Of a stretch of DNA of 36,090 nt, positions 15,133-23,821 are shown in pieces. Source of the stretch: Pseudomonadota bacterium (GTDB lineage Bacteria; Pseudomonadota; Alphaproteobacteria; Caulobacterales; Caulobacteraceae); the NCBI GenBank assembly GCA_019348195.1, contig JAHWJX010000001.1, positions 1-36,090 on the forward strand. The letters run 5' to 3'. The notes below the pieces were generated by a model. It saw only the letters and a program-made list of their open reading frames with translations. It searched no databases and was not told the DNA's origin. Made by a program: the position numbers and the translations under genes. Each line of letters begins with the position of its first letter. Position 1 is the first letter of the stretch.

Positions 15133-18081
15133 TCAGTTGGAGCCGCCCGCCGCCCCGGCGGGCCTGGCCTCGGGCGCCACCACTAGGCGGTAGGCCCTGT
15201 TGTTGACGAGGTACTGGCGGGCCACGCGCTGGATGTCCGCAGGCGTGACCTTTTGCAGCCCTGTGATGGCCTCGCGGATCACGTTCAGGCGGCGCGGATC
15301 GGTCTGGGCGCCCGCGAGCTGGCCCAGCCAGTATTCGTTGCCGGCCTGCGAGCGTTGGATCGCCTCCACCCGTGGCTGCACCGCGCGCTGGAGCTCGTCG
15401 GCCGTGACCGGCGCGTCGCGAAGGCCGGCCGCGATCTTCTCCGCATCCGCGAAGAAGGGCTGCAGCTTGTCCGGCGGGGCCTCGATGCTGGCGGCCAGGT
15501 AGCCGTAGTCCGGATAAACCCAGGCGGCTTCGTAGGAGGTGCCCGGCGAGTAGGTGACGCCCTGCTTTTCACGGATCTCGTCCACCAGGCGCAGGCGCAT
15601 GACCTGCTCCAGCACGCGCAGGGCGCGGGCGTCCTGAGGATTGCTCGGGAAGTCGTCCGTGGGCCAGGCGATATAGGCGACCGCTTGGTCGGGTCGACCC
15701 TTGTGCGTCAGCCGCACGGGCTCCGGGGTGCCGGCGGGGAAGGGGGTGCGCGTGGCGGCTGCCGAGACGGTGTCGTCCGTCCGGCGGGGCAGGGCGCCGA
15801 AGGTGGCGGCGGTCTGCCGGATCGCCTCCTCCACCGTCACATCGCCCGTGATCACCACTTCGATCGGCTCACGGCTGAGCGGGGCGCCGATCTCGGTCCG
15901 GACCTGGTCCAGCGTGGCGGCCGCCATGGCTTCCCGCGAGGGCAGGCCGAAGCGCGGGTCGCCGGAGCGCAGCAGCCGGGGCAGGTCGCGCCCAAGCACC
16001 CCGCCCGGCGAAGCCTCCAGCTGATTGTGCAGATTGGGGGCGAAAGCCTTGAGCCGCTCCACCCCTTGCGGACGCCAACCCGGATCGGTGGCGTAGGCCG
16101 CAAGCACCTGAAGCTGGGTGTCCAGGTCCTCGGGCCGCGTGCCGCCCGACAGCACGAAGGCGTCGTCGTCGATGCTGAAGCTCGCGCCATAGACCTCGGC
16201 CGCCAGCGCTTCCTCGATCTCTTCGGTGGTGAGCTTGCCCAGGCCGCCCTCCGTCAGGGCTGCGCCGGCCACCCAGGCGGGGCTGGGCCGGTCGCGGCGA
16301 AGGTCCAATTCGCCGTCACCGATCCTGGCGGCCGCCAACACCTGGTCCTTGCGGTTCCGGCTTGGCCGCACCGTCAGGCGTACGCCGTTCTCGAACCGCA
16401 CAAAGGTGGCGCCCAGATCAGGGACCTCCCGGCGCTCGGCCACACGGCCCGACGTCCCGAAGTTGGTGTAGGCCCAGGCCTTGCCCGTCTGGGCCGATGG
16501 AGGCGCCACCGCCACCTGGCGCGAGCCGTTGAAGGCGGCCGCCACCGCCCGGTCGGCGTCGGTGATCGGTTGGGGGCTGGAGACGAACACCAGCGGACCT
16601 TCACCCTCAAACAGAGGTTTAATCGCCGCATTGACCTGTTCGGCGGTCAGGCCGCGCACGGCCTCGTTGAAGACCGCCAGGTTCTCATCGGGCGCGGTGA
16701 ATACATCGTCGTCGTTGACCTGGGCGGCGATGGCGCTGGCCAGCGCCGGCGAGCGGCGGGTGGCCTGGCCCGCGACGGAGGCCTGCAGGCTGGTGCGAGC
16801 CTCGGTGATCTCGCGGTCGAGCTCGCGCTGGGTGACGCCGTGCTGCACGGCGCGCCGGCCTTCCTGCTCAGCGGCTTCGAGGGCGCGGCGCCACTGGCCA
16901 GGCTGATACCCGACGCTGATCTGGGTCTGGTCGGCCGCGTCCAGAGAGGTGCCGTGCCCCGCGCTGGCGCTGATGAAGGGCGGGTTGTCGCCGCGCGAAA
17001 TCCGCTCCAGCCGCCGGTTCAGGACGGCCAGGCCCAGGCTCTCGATCCATTCCTCACGCCGCTCGGCGCGGGTGTCGGGATCGAGCTCGGGCGGGCTCAT
17101 CCAGGCGATGGTGAGCTGTGCGGGCGCGCCGGTCTCCACAAAGGCGCGCGCCTCCGTTCCCCGCTCCGCCACCCGCCCCAGATTGGGACCTACCCCCGCG
17201 GCGCCCTGGCCGCGCCAGTCGGAGAAGCGACTGCGGATCTTGGCCTCCATCTCCGCAGGGTCGAAGTCGCCCACGGCGATGAAGGTGGCGTTCTCCGGCC
17301 TGTAGTACTGTTCGTAGAAGCTGACGAACCGCTCGCGCGGGGCGGTCCTCAGTACGCTGACGTCCCCGATCGGGAAGCGTTTGGGCGGCAGCTGGCCCTT
17401 CATGAGAAAGTCGAACTGCGACTTGACCATCCGCAAGCCGGGCGTGTCGCGGGTGCGCTCCTCCGACAGCACCACGCCGCGTTCCCTGTCGATGGCCTCG
17501 GTGGCCAGGGTGGCTTCGCCCGCAGCTTCGCGCATCAGCAGGAGCGCCGTATCCACGACCTCCGTCCTCGTGTCCGGCAGCTCCAGCATGTACACCGTTT
17601 CGTCGAAGCTGGTGTAGGCGTTGGTGTCGGGGCCGAACGCCAGGCCCACGCGCTCCAGCCGCTTGATGAACTCCCCTTCCGGCACGTTCCTGGTGCCGTT
17701 GAAGATCATGTGCTCCATGAAGTGGGCCAGCCCGAGCTGATCGTCACGCTCCATCAGCGAGCCTGCGTCGACCCGCAGACGGAAGGACGCCTCGCCGGCC
17801 GGGGTGGCGTTGCGCATCACCGCATAGCGCATGCCGTTGGGCAGCTGCCCGAAGCGCACGTCCGGGTCGGGTTTGAGATCGCTGACCGGCCAAGCCGCGG
17901 GCGCCGGCTGGCCGGCGGGGCCGCCCTGAGCAGGCGAGGGGACCCCGGGGGCGGCCGGCGCTGCGGGAGCGGCGGCCACCGCCGCTTCATAGGCCTTCTC
18001 GGGATCGAGCGGCGCGGCGGCGCAGCCCGCCAGCAGGGCCGCGACGCCGGTCGCGGTCAGCAGGTGATTGAGCGGTCGCAT
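15133..18081 (-). CDS. M16-family zinc metalloprotease, lipoprotein
   Basis: The 982-residue product has a lipoprotein signal (GVAALLAGC, lipid-anchored C20) and an Ala/Pro-rich linker to about residue 68. Two full M16 (insulinase/pitrilysin) halves follow. The inverted zinc motif HFMEH is at 120-124, preceded by GLA and followed by MIFNGT; the downstream glutamate ligand lies in the DRERGVVLSEE region. The second half (from about residue 540) lacks the motif, as usual. It is probably a periplasmic enzyme that degrades peptides or trims envelope proteins. GAGGA upstream supports the ATG at 18081. It follows the hfa operon on the same strand with 167 bases and a hairpin between, so cotranscription is doubtful. 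Confidence 0.93.
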   Translation of the reverse strand: MRPLNHLLTATGVAALLAGCAAAPLDPEKAYEAAVAAAPAAPAAPGVPSPAQGGPAGQPAPAAWPVSDLKPDPDVRFGQLPNGMRYAVMRNATPAGEASFRLRVDAGSLMERDDQLGLAHFMEHMIFNGTRNVPEGEFIKRLERVGLAFGPDTNAYTSFDETVYMLELPDTRTEVVDTALLLMREAAGEATLATEAIDRERGVVLSEERTRDTPGLRMVKSQFDFLMKGQLPPKRFPIGDVSVLRTAPRERFVSFYEQYYRPENATFIAVGDFDPAEMEAKIRSRFSDWRGQGAAGVGPNLGRVAERGTEARAFVETGAPAQLTIAWMSPPELDPDTRAERREEWIESLGLAVLNRRLERISRGDNPPFISASAGHGTSLDAADQTQISVGYQPGQWRRALEAAEQEGRRAVQHGVTQRELDREITEARTSLQASVAGQATRRSPALASAIAAQVNDDDVFTAPDENLAVFNEAVRGLTAEQVNAAIKPLFEGEGPLVFVSSPQPITDADRAVAAAFNGSRQVAVAPPSAQTGKAWAYTNFGTSGRVAERREVPDLGATFVRFENGVRLTVRPSRNRKDQVLAAARIGDGELDLRRDRPSPAWVAGAALTEGGLGKLTTEEIEEALAAEVYGASFSIDDDAFVLSGGTRPEDLDTQLQVLAAYATDPGWRPQGVERLKAFAPNLHNQLEASPGGVLGRDLPRLLRSGDPRFGLPSREAMAAATLDQVRTEIGAPLSREPIEVVITGDVTVEEAIRQTAATFGALPRRTDDTVSAAATRTPFPAGTPEPVRLTHKGRPDQAVAYIAWPTDDFPSNPQDARALRVLEQVMRLRLVDEIREKQGVTYSPGTSYEAAWVYPDYGYLAASIEAPPDKLQPFFADAEKIAAGLRDAPVTADELQRAVQPRVEAIQRSQAGNEYWLGQLAGAQTDPRRLNVIREAITGLQKVTPADIQRVARQYLVNNRAYRLVVAPEARPAGAAGGSN

Positions 18082-18188
18082 GGAGGGTTCCTCGGGGGCG
18101 ATCGGCCCTTAGCACAAGCGCCCATAGCACGAGGAAGAACAAACGCCCGACGCGGACGCCGGGCGCAAGTCACAGTTCAGACAGTGGG

Positions 18189-18219
18189 GGCGGCGCGAGG
18201 TCGCAGACTTCGCGCCGCC
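18189..18219 (-). terminator. Hairpin after hfaD
   Basis: GGCGGCGCGA and TCGCGCCGCC form a perfect 10-bp stem with an 11-base loop, 30 bases beyond the hfaD stop. There is no T-run, so termination may be weak or Rho-assisted. A second hairpin (CGCCCG...CGGGCG) follows near 18148-18171. The rest of the hfaD to protease gap holds no gene. Confidence 0.4.
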
Positions 18220-18248
18220 TCTCCATGTCCGCTCAGCCGGACGGCGGC

Positions 18249-19490
18249 CTAGGGCCTGGGCCGGCTCACGACGTAGCTGGCCTGGTTGCCCACCGCAGTG
18301 GCGTTGGCCAGGACCGAACGTGCGCCGCCGACGTCGGCCCGGGTCACGGCGGATACGTCGCCGTCGTTGACCTGGGTGTTGCGGGCGTCGAGCACGCCGT
18401 CGCAGTCGCTGCAAGCCTGGGCCGAGACGGCGTTGCCGTAGGCCGAGGCGTTCACGTCGAGGTCGTAGCCCGTGGAGCCGTCGAAGGAGGCGTAGGCGTC
18501 CACGCCGCCGCTGTTCAGCTGGTCGGTGTCCAGGGTCAGGGTGTCGCCGTAGACGGCGGCCGAGACCGTGTTGCCCACGCCGGCGGCGTTGGCGCTGGCC
18601 CTGCCGAACTCGCCCACATAGAGCGCCGACTCCGCCCGGACATAGCCCAGGTGCTCCTGCGCGACGGCCGCGGTGGTGGAGGCGCCCTGGTTGGCCAGGG
18701 TGACCGAGTTGGCCGCCGCCGAGCTGAAAGCCGCCACGGTCTGCCCGTTGTCGACCTCGGCGCCGACGGAGGCCTCCGTCGAGCCGGTCGACACCTGGGC
18801 GGCGTCCAACCGGACATCGTCCGTCGCGCCTTCCACGGAGGCCTGGTTGGCGCCCGCGATCGCCGTCAGCTGGGCTTCGCCCTTGACGTGCAACAGCGAG
18901 GCCTCCGTGCGCGCCGTGGAGCCGGCGCCGTAGTGGTACTGTCCCGTCCGGATGTCGGCGCTCCCGCCCCGGACGTGGCTGGCCTGATCGTTGCCGACCG
19001 CCAGCGCCAGCCCGGAGGTGTCCCCCGAGGAGCTCAGCTCAGCCGTCACCCGCGTACGGGCCTCGATCGCGCCCGCCGGACCGTCGGGATCCCCGTCCAC
19101 CGCCTGGTCGGTGGACGCCGTCAGGCGGCCCCCCGAGGTGGTGGTGTGCAAGGTCTGGCCCACCGCGGCCGTGGTGACCTGGGTGGAGGGGGACCAGCCG
19201 TGAACCGTGACGTCCGTTCGGGCGGAGACGTTGCCCGTGCGCTGAAGCGAATCCAGCGTCACGTCCTCGTCCTCGACTTGAACGGAGGCGGCGGAGCCGT
19301 TCGCCCCCGTGGTGGCCGAGACGCCCTCGGCCGGATCGATCACGTTCAGGGTCTGCCCGGCGAACACGTCGCCCAGCGAGAACTGGCTGTTGTCGATCCG
19401 GCTTCCGGCTTCCTGACTAGAAGCGGCCGTTGCGAACAGCGCGGTCGCGGCGCACGTTCCAACGAGAAGGGTCTTCGCGGGTCGCAGCAT
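18249..19490 (-). CDS. hfaD: Holdfast anchor protein HfaD
   Basis: The 413-residue product has a signal peptide (LLVGTCAATALFATAASS, cleavage near residue 26) and a low-complexity Ala/Ser/Thr/Asn-rich body. Recurrent motifs such as AVGNDQASHV, VGNTVSAAV, AYGNAVSAQ and AVGNQASYV suggest a repetitive beta-structure at the cell surface. In Caulobacter HfaD is an outer-membrane surface protein that, with HfaA and HfaB, anchors the holdfast to the stalk tip. The gene is last in the hfaABD order on this strand, and its start overlaps the end of hfaB by 74 bases. Identification rests on composition, repeats and its position after a CsgG-like gene. Confidence 0.8.
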   Translation of the reverse strand: MLRPAKTLLVGTCAATALFATAASSQEAGSRIDNSQFSLGDVFAGQTLNVIDPAEGVSATTGANGSAASVQVEDEDVTLDSLQRTGNVSARTDVTVHGWSPSTQVTTAAVGQTLHTTTSGGRLTASTDQAVDGDPDGPAGAIEARTRVTAELSSSGDTSGLALAVGNDQASHVRGGSADIRTGQYHYGAGSTARTEASLLHVKGEAQLTAIAGANQASVEGATDDVRLDAAQVSTGSTEASVGAEVDNGQTVAAFSSAAANSVTLANQGASTTAAVAQEHLGYVRAESALYVGEFGRASANAAGVGNTVSAAVYGDTLTLDTDQLNSGGVDAYASFDGSTGYDLDVNASAYGNAVSAQACSDCDGVLDARNTQVNDGDVSAVTRADVGGARSVLANATAVGNQASYVVSRPRP

Positions 19491-20406
19491 TGTTCGTCCC
19501 CAGATTGTCGTAGGCGGGATAGAAGTTGCCGGTGGCGCCGGCGGTAAGCAGAGGATCGCTTTCGAGGCAGACTTCCGGCCCCGGAGCGCCGTAAAGATTG
19601 GCCATCATCTCGAGCACGCCCCGCTCCACCGTGGCCCGAACCGCCAGTTGCAGCGGCTCCAGCGCGCCTTCGCCGGCCGACACGTCGAAGACGTTGCCGT
19701 TCAGGAAGTCGAACACGCCCAAGGACACTTCGCGGCCGATGACCTGCTTCTGGTAGGAGATGACGTCCACCACCTCGAGCGTCTTGGTCTCCACGAGGCG
19801 CAGGTCCAGGCCCACGTTCATGACGAACAGACGGGCGCCCACATTGCCCTTGAAGTCGGTGGCGTCGAGGTCGGCGCCGGCCGCGTTCAGGCCGGTCGAG
19901 CGGATGTTGAAGTTCAGCTCGGTGATGCCGCCCACGATGTAGAAGTCGGAGCCCGGGACCTGACCCGCATGGATCTTGCGGAAGTCGCCGGCGATCTCAT
20001 CGCCGATCAGCTTGTTGTTCGCATATTTGAGCTCGAGCTCCGAGACGGAGGTGTCGTAGCGCTCGACCAGCCGGGCGCCGGACTTGGCCAGGGCCGAGAT
20101 GGCCATCAGGGAGGCGCCCTGGGTGATCTTGCGGCCCGAACCGTCGGCTTCGGCCTTACCCGTGTAGTCGGCGATGCGGCCGACCGCGATCCGGGGCGCG
20201 CCCAGACCCTGCTGGCGGGCCCAACCGCCAAGGCACACCAGCGCCTTGGAATAGGGCGTGGGGTTGGACGTCACCGGAGCATTGCCGATGGGGCTGGCGT
20301 ATTTGCCGCCCGGACCGGCGATGGGCGAGACGCAGGCGGTGAGCATGCTGGAAGCCAGCAGCACGGCGGCCGGCGCCTTCGCGATGGCGAAGAAGCGGTT
20401 AGTCAT
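19417..20406 (-). CDS. hfaB: Holdfast anchor outer-membrane secretin-like protein HfaB (CsgG family)
   Basis: The 329-residue product is a lipoprotein (signal ending SMLTAC, C25) of the CsgG family. Typical segments are ALVCLGGWARQQG, PRIAVGRIADYTGK, ITQGASLMAISALAKSGARL and RYDTSVSELELKYANNKLIG. CsgG forms the nonameric outer-membrane export channel for curli; HfaB is the Caulobacter homologue that exports or stabilises HfaA and HfaD. The ATG overlaps the hfaA stop by 8 bases and the 3' end overlaps hfaD by 74 bases, so translation is probably coupled through the operon. Confidence 0.9.
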   Translation of the reverse strand: MTNRFFAIAKAPAAVLLASSMLTACVSPIAGPGGKYASPIGNAPVTSNPTPYSKALVCLGGWARQQGLGAPRIAVGRIADYTGKAEADGSGRKITQGASLMAISALAKSGARLVERYDTSVSELELKYANNKLIGDEIAGDFRKIHAGQVPGSDFYIVGGITELNFNIRSTGLNAAGADLDATDFKGNVGARLFVMNVGLDLRLVETKTLEVVDVISYQKQVIGREVSLGVFDFLNGNVFDVSAGEGALEPLQLAVRATVERGVLEMMANLYGAPGPEVCLESDPLLTAGATGNFYPAYDNLGTNNAATREDPSRWNVRRDRAVRNGRF

Positions 20407-20839
20407 TGAGGTCGAGCTCCCCGTTGATCACCGGCGCCGTATTGGTGGCGGTGACGTTGCCGTTGTTGGTTTGGGTGGAATTGACGATCACGGTGTTCCA
20501 GGAGCCCTGGGTCACCACGACCAAGTTGTTGCCGATGGCGGTGGAGCCGTTGCCGTAGGCCGCGCCGCGGCCCTCGGCCCGGGTGAAGGTGCTGTCGTCG
20601 CCGGCGTCCTGGATCAGGCCGTCCACGATGAGGCGGTTGCCCCGAACGTCGCGGGTGTCCACGTCGATCGGCAGGTTCTCCGTGCCGGGACCCCGGCCGT
20701 AGCCGCCGTTGAACTCGGCGCTGTTGGTGTTGAACGACTGCGCGGAGGCGGCGCCGCCGGCGACGACCGCCAGGAGCACGCCTGCGGCCATGCCCGTCCT
20801 TTGGGCTCGCAGCAGCTTGGTTTTGTTGTCGTGCCCCAT
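20399..20839 (-). CDS. hfaA: Holdfast anchor protein HfaA (curli-like fibre subunit)
   Basis: The 146-residue product has a signal peptide (MAAGVLLAVVAGGAASA, cleavage at about residue 33). The mature part is Asn/Gly/Thr-rich (NTNSAEFNGGYG, GNGSTAIGNNLVVVTQGSWN, NSTQTNNGNVTATNT), as in curli-type amyloid subunits. In Caulobacter HfaA forms surface multimers with HfaB and HfaD that tether holdfast. I chose the ATG at 20839: GGAG lies seven bases upstream, and the longer frame to 20875 would run into the sigma-54 promoter. It is the first gene of the hfaABD operon. Confidence 0.87.
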   Translation of the reverse strand: MGHDNKTKLLRAQRTGMAAGVLLAVVAGGAASAQSFNTNSAEFNGGYGRGPGTENLPIDVDTRDVRGNRLIVDGLIQDAGDDSTFTRAEGRGAAYGNGSTAIGNNLVVVTQGSWNTVIVNSTQTNNGNVTATNTAPVINGELDLND

Positions 20840-20871
20840 CGCGGCGCTCCGGTTGGTTTGGGTCCCATTCA

Positions 20872-20888
20872 GCAACCCCCGTGCCAGC
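20872..20888 (-). promoter_or_regulatory. Sigma-54 (-24/-12) promoter of the hfa operon
   Basis: On the minus strand the sequence CTGGCACGGGGGTTGCT matches the sigma-54 consensus YTGGCACGN4TTGCW at every specified position. Transcription would start near 20861, about 22 bases before the hfaA ATG. An inverted repeat (AGGCC-N7-GGCCT, about 20929-20945) roughly 50 bases further upstream could be an activator site. The remaining bases up to the udgX start at 21162 hold no gene I can support. Confidence 0.8.
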
Positions 20889-21161
20889 AGGCGAACGGGT
20901 TGGGAGAGGCTCGCTCTCTAGGGGAACAGGCCTTTAGACGGCCTGAAGAGCGGGCTTGACCGCGCCTGTGATCGCTTGTGAGACGAACCTGTCCCGGTTT
21001 GGAGCAGCATGGCGCGCAACGGCGAGTACAAGGGGTCCAAAGCAGGGTGCTGGCTCGATCGCCCCCGCGGACACCGATGGGCGCAGCGGCCCAAGGATGG
21101 ACCGGGGGCGATCCGGTCATGGAACGAAACGGCAACGCGATCTCGTGCGTTGGAGGATGCC

Positions 21162-22613
21162 ATGGAGCTGATCCGCCTCGCGCACCAAACCGACTTTGAC
21201 GGCTGGCGGACGGCCGCCCGCACACTCCGCTCGGCGGGCGTCCCCCCGGAGCGGGCGGTTTGGACGGTGGGCGAAGGGCAGGGGGACCTGTGGGCCGGGA
21301 ACGCCCCTCCACGCCCGCTGGACGGGCCTGCGCCGCCCTTCAACGTGCCGCGGGACTTTATCGAGCTCGCCCAGGAGGTGGTGTGCCACCGGGCGGAAGA
21401 CCGCTGGTCCCTGCTTTACAGCCTGCTCTGGCGGCTCATGGGGGAGCCCCAGCTGCTGAAGATCGTCACGGACCCGGAAGTCGCCCGCGCCCTGGAGCTG
21501 CGCAGGAACGTGGTCAAGGCCGTGCACAAGATGCACGCCTTCGTGCGCTTCCGTCGCGTCGCCGGTGCCGCGGGCGAGACCTACGTGGCCTGGTTCCGTC
21601 CCGAGCACCTGATCGTGGAGGGGGCCACCCCCTTCTTCGCGCGCCGCTTCGCCGCGATGCGCTGGTCGATCCTCGGGCCCGACCGGTCGGCCTACTGGGA
21701 CGGGCGGCGGCTGCTCTTCGGCCCCGGCGTCCCGCGCTCAGCGGCGCCCCCGCCCGACGATTTGGAGGCGCTCTGGCGCACCTACTACGCCCACATCTTC
21801 AACCCCGCGCGGATGAAGCTCGCGGCGATGCGCGCCGAGATGCCCAAACAGTACTGGGGCAACCTGCCGGAGGCTTCGCTCATTCCCGATCTGATCGCCG
21901 GGGCGGGCGCACGCACTGAAGCCATGGTCGCCGCGCCCGCAACCGTTCCACCCAAGCGAGCCCTGAAAGTCATGCAGGCCGCCAATCGCGACGCGCCGCA
22001 CGAGGGCGGCTTCATCGCTTCCTCCACCGAGGAGGTGGCTGCGGCCATCCAGGGCTGCCGCCGTTGCGAGCTGTGGCGCAACGCCACCCAGGGCGTTGCG
22101 GGCGCGGGCCCGCGCGATGCGCGCATGATGATCGTGGGCGAGCAGCCCGGCGACGTGGAGGACCTGAAAGGCGAACCCTTCGTGGGCCCCGCCGGCCAAC
22201 TGCTCGACCGCGCCCTGGCCGAGGCCGGCGTGGATCGAACCCAGGCCTATGTCACCAACGCGGTGAAGCATTTCAAATTCGAGCCGCGCGGCAAGCGACG
22301 GCTGCACAAGACGCCCGACACGGGCGAGATCCGCGCGTGCCGCTGGTGGCTGGAGCAGGAAACCCGACTGGTGAAGCCCAATCTGATCGTGGCCTTGGGC
22401 GGCACGGCGGCCTCCAGCGTGTTCGGGCGGACGGTGGCCATCACTCGGGAGCGCGGGCGGGAGCTGCCCGTCAGCGGGGGAGGGCGGGGCTTCGTCACCT
22501 TCCACCCCAGCTATCTGCTGCGTCTGCCCGACGAGGCGGCCAAGGCCGCGGCCTTTCAGACCTTCGTCGCGGATCTGCGCACCGCAGGAGAGCTCGCCTC
22601 GGCCTTGGCGTGA
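21162..22613 (+). CDS. UdgX-family uracil-DNA-binding protein fused to DUF4130
   Basis: The 483-residue product has an N-terminal DUF4130-type domain (about 1-245; DRWSLLYSLLWRLMGEP, ELRRNVVKAVHKMHAFVRFR, FNPARMKLAAMRAEMPKQYW). The C-terminal part (285-475) is a family-4-like uracil-DNA glycosylase. The latter has GEQPGDVED (326-334), the UdgX-specific loop KRRLH (378-382, H382) and HPSYLLR (448-454). UdgX excises uracil and stays covalently bound to the abasic site through that histidine. Candidate Fe-S ligands are C299, C302 and C393. The ATG at 21162 has GGAGG five bases upstream. In many genomes a radical-SAM repair gene accompanies this fusion; none is next to it here. Confidence 0.92.
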   Translation: MELIRLAHQTDFDGWRTAARTLRSAGVPPERAVWTVGEGQGDLWAGNAPPRPLDGPAPPFNVPRDFIELAQEVVCHRAEDRWSLLYSLLWRLMGEPQLLKIVTDPEVARALELRRNVVKAVHKMHAFVRFRRVAGAAGETYVAWFRPEHLIVEGATPFFARRFAAMRWSILGPDRSAYWDGRRLLFGPGVPRSAAPPPDDLEALWRTYYAHIFNPARMKLAAMRAEMPKQYWGNLPEASLIPDLIAGAGARTEAMVAAPATVPPKRALKVMQAANRDAPHEGGFIASSTEEVAAAIQGCRRCELWRNATQGVAGAGPRDARMMIVGEQPGDVEDLKGEPFVGPAGQLLDRALAEAGVDRTQAYVTNAVKHFKFEPRGKRRLHKTPDTGEIRACRWWLEQETRLVKPNLIVALGGTAASSVFGRTVAITRERGRELPVSGGGRGFVTFHPSYLLRLPDEAAKAAAFQTFVADLRTAGELASALA

Positions 22614-22705
22614 CCCTCTGAACCGGCGCCCGCCTTGCAAGGGCCGCTGTTTGACGCCAACTGCCACCGCCGCGATGGTTGCGCGGCGCTAACCCTTGGA
22701 GTCGC

Positions 22706-23821
22706 ATGGCCGAAGCGGCCTACACGCTGGAACGCCGGGCCAACGACGCCCTGCTCGCCCTCACCGGCGATTGGACCTCGGCCGATCTTGGCCGCGCGGC
22801 CGAGCGTCTGCGCCGCGACGCCGGCGGCGTGGGGAAGGTCAAGCTGGACCTCTCGGGCCTGGGTCGCTTCGACACCACGGGGGCCTATGCGCTGAACCAG
22901 GCCATAGCCGGTCGTGATGTCGCAGCCGATCTCGACAGCCGGCCGGACGTGCGTCGGTTGTTGGATCTCGTGGCCACCGCAAGCCCGCAGCCCTCAAAGG
23001 CCTCGCGGCGGCGTCGCGCGCCCGGCGTGCACGTCATGGAGCGCGCCGGCAGGGGCGTCTCGGACATCGGCGCTCAGCTCCGTCGCAACGCGGTGTTCAA
23101 CGGTCGGCTGACCGTGACCCTGCTGGCCTCTCTGGCGAAGCCGCGGCGTTTTCGCGTGTCCCCCATCATCAACCAGATGGACACCACCGGGCTCGACGCC
23201 CTGCCGATCGTGGCCGTGCTCAGCTTCTTCGTAGGCGCGGTGATCGCCTTCCTCGGAGCCAGCCTGCTGGGTCAGTTCGGCGCCCAGGTGTTCACGGTGG
23301 AGCTGATCGGCATCGCCATGCTGCGCGAATTCGGCGTGCTGCTGACCGCCATCCTCCTGGCCGGCCGGTCGGCCTCCTCCTACGCGGCTGCGATCGGCGC
23401 CATGAAGATGAATCAGGAGATCGACGCCATGGAGGTGATGGGCGTCGATCCTTTCGACGCACTGGTGGTGCCGCGGTTCATCGCCATGCAGTTGATGTTT
23501 CCCTTGCTGGCCTTTGTGGCCACGGCGTCCGGACTCTTCGGGGGCATGATGGTGAGCTGGACGACGCTGGACCTGTCGCCCGCCTTTTTCCTCCAACGGG
23601 TCGTGGACAACGTCGGGATCAATCACTTCTGGGCCGGCCTGGTGAAAGCCCCCGTGTTCGCGGGCGTGATCGCCGCCGTGGGCGCGCGGCAGGGCCTGCA
23701 GGTCGGCGGTGATGTGGAGAGCCTGGGGGCTCGGGTGACCTCAGCCGTCGTTCAGGCGATCTTCGCTATCATCGTGATCGACGCCATCTTCGCGGTGTTG
23801 TTGACGGAGCTCGGCCTGTGA
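22706..23821 (+). CDS. mlaE: MlaE-type ABC transporter permease with N-terminal STAS domain
   Basis: The 371-residue product has a STAS-like domain (about 1-95; VKLDLSGLGRFDTTGAYALN) followed by an MlaE permease (115-371). Signatures are LPIVAVLSFFVGAVIAFLG, VELIGIAMLREFGVLLTAIL, AGRSASSYAAAIGAMKMNQEIDA and MGVDPFDALVVPR. It is the inner-membrane part of an Mla-type system that moves phospholipid between the membranes and keeps outer-membrane asymmetry. TTGGAG precedes the ATG at 22706. The ATPase gene overlaps its stop by four bases (GTGA). Confidence 0.93.
   Translation: MAEAAYTLERRANDALLALTGDWTSADLGRAAERLRRDAGGVGKVKLDLSGLGRFDTTGAYALNQAIAGRDVAADLDSRPDVRRLLDLVATASPQPSKASRRRRAPGVHVMERAGRGVSDIGAQLRRNAVFNGRLTVTLLASLAKPRRFRVSPIINQMDTTGLDALPIVAVLSFFVGAVIAFLGASLLGQFGAQVFTVELIGIAMLREFGVLLTAILLAGRSASSYAAAIGAMKMNQEIDAMEVMGVDPFDALVVPRFIAMQLMFPLLAFVATASGLFGGMMVSWTTLDLSPAFFLQRVVDNVGINHFWAGLVKAPVFAGVIAAVGARQGLQVGGDVESLGARVTSAVVQAIFAIIVIDAIFAVLLTELGL

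Noticed and set aside
15253-18252. A ~1000-codon open frame antisense to the M16 protease gene
   Set aside because: It mirrors a clear gene on the other strand; long antisense frames are expected at this GC content. Its translation is Gly/Arg/His-rich low-complexity sequence with no family motif.
18225-19547. 440-codon open frame antisense to hfaD
   Set aside because: The minus-strand product has a signal peptide, repeats and operon context; the antisense is Gly/Val/Arg-rich and featureless.
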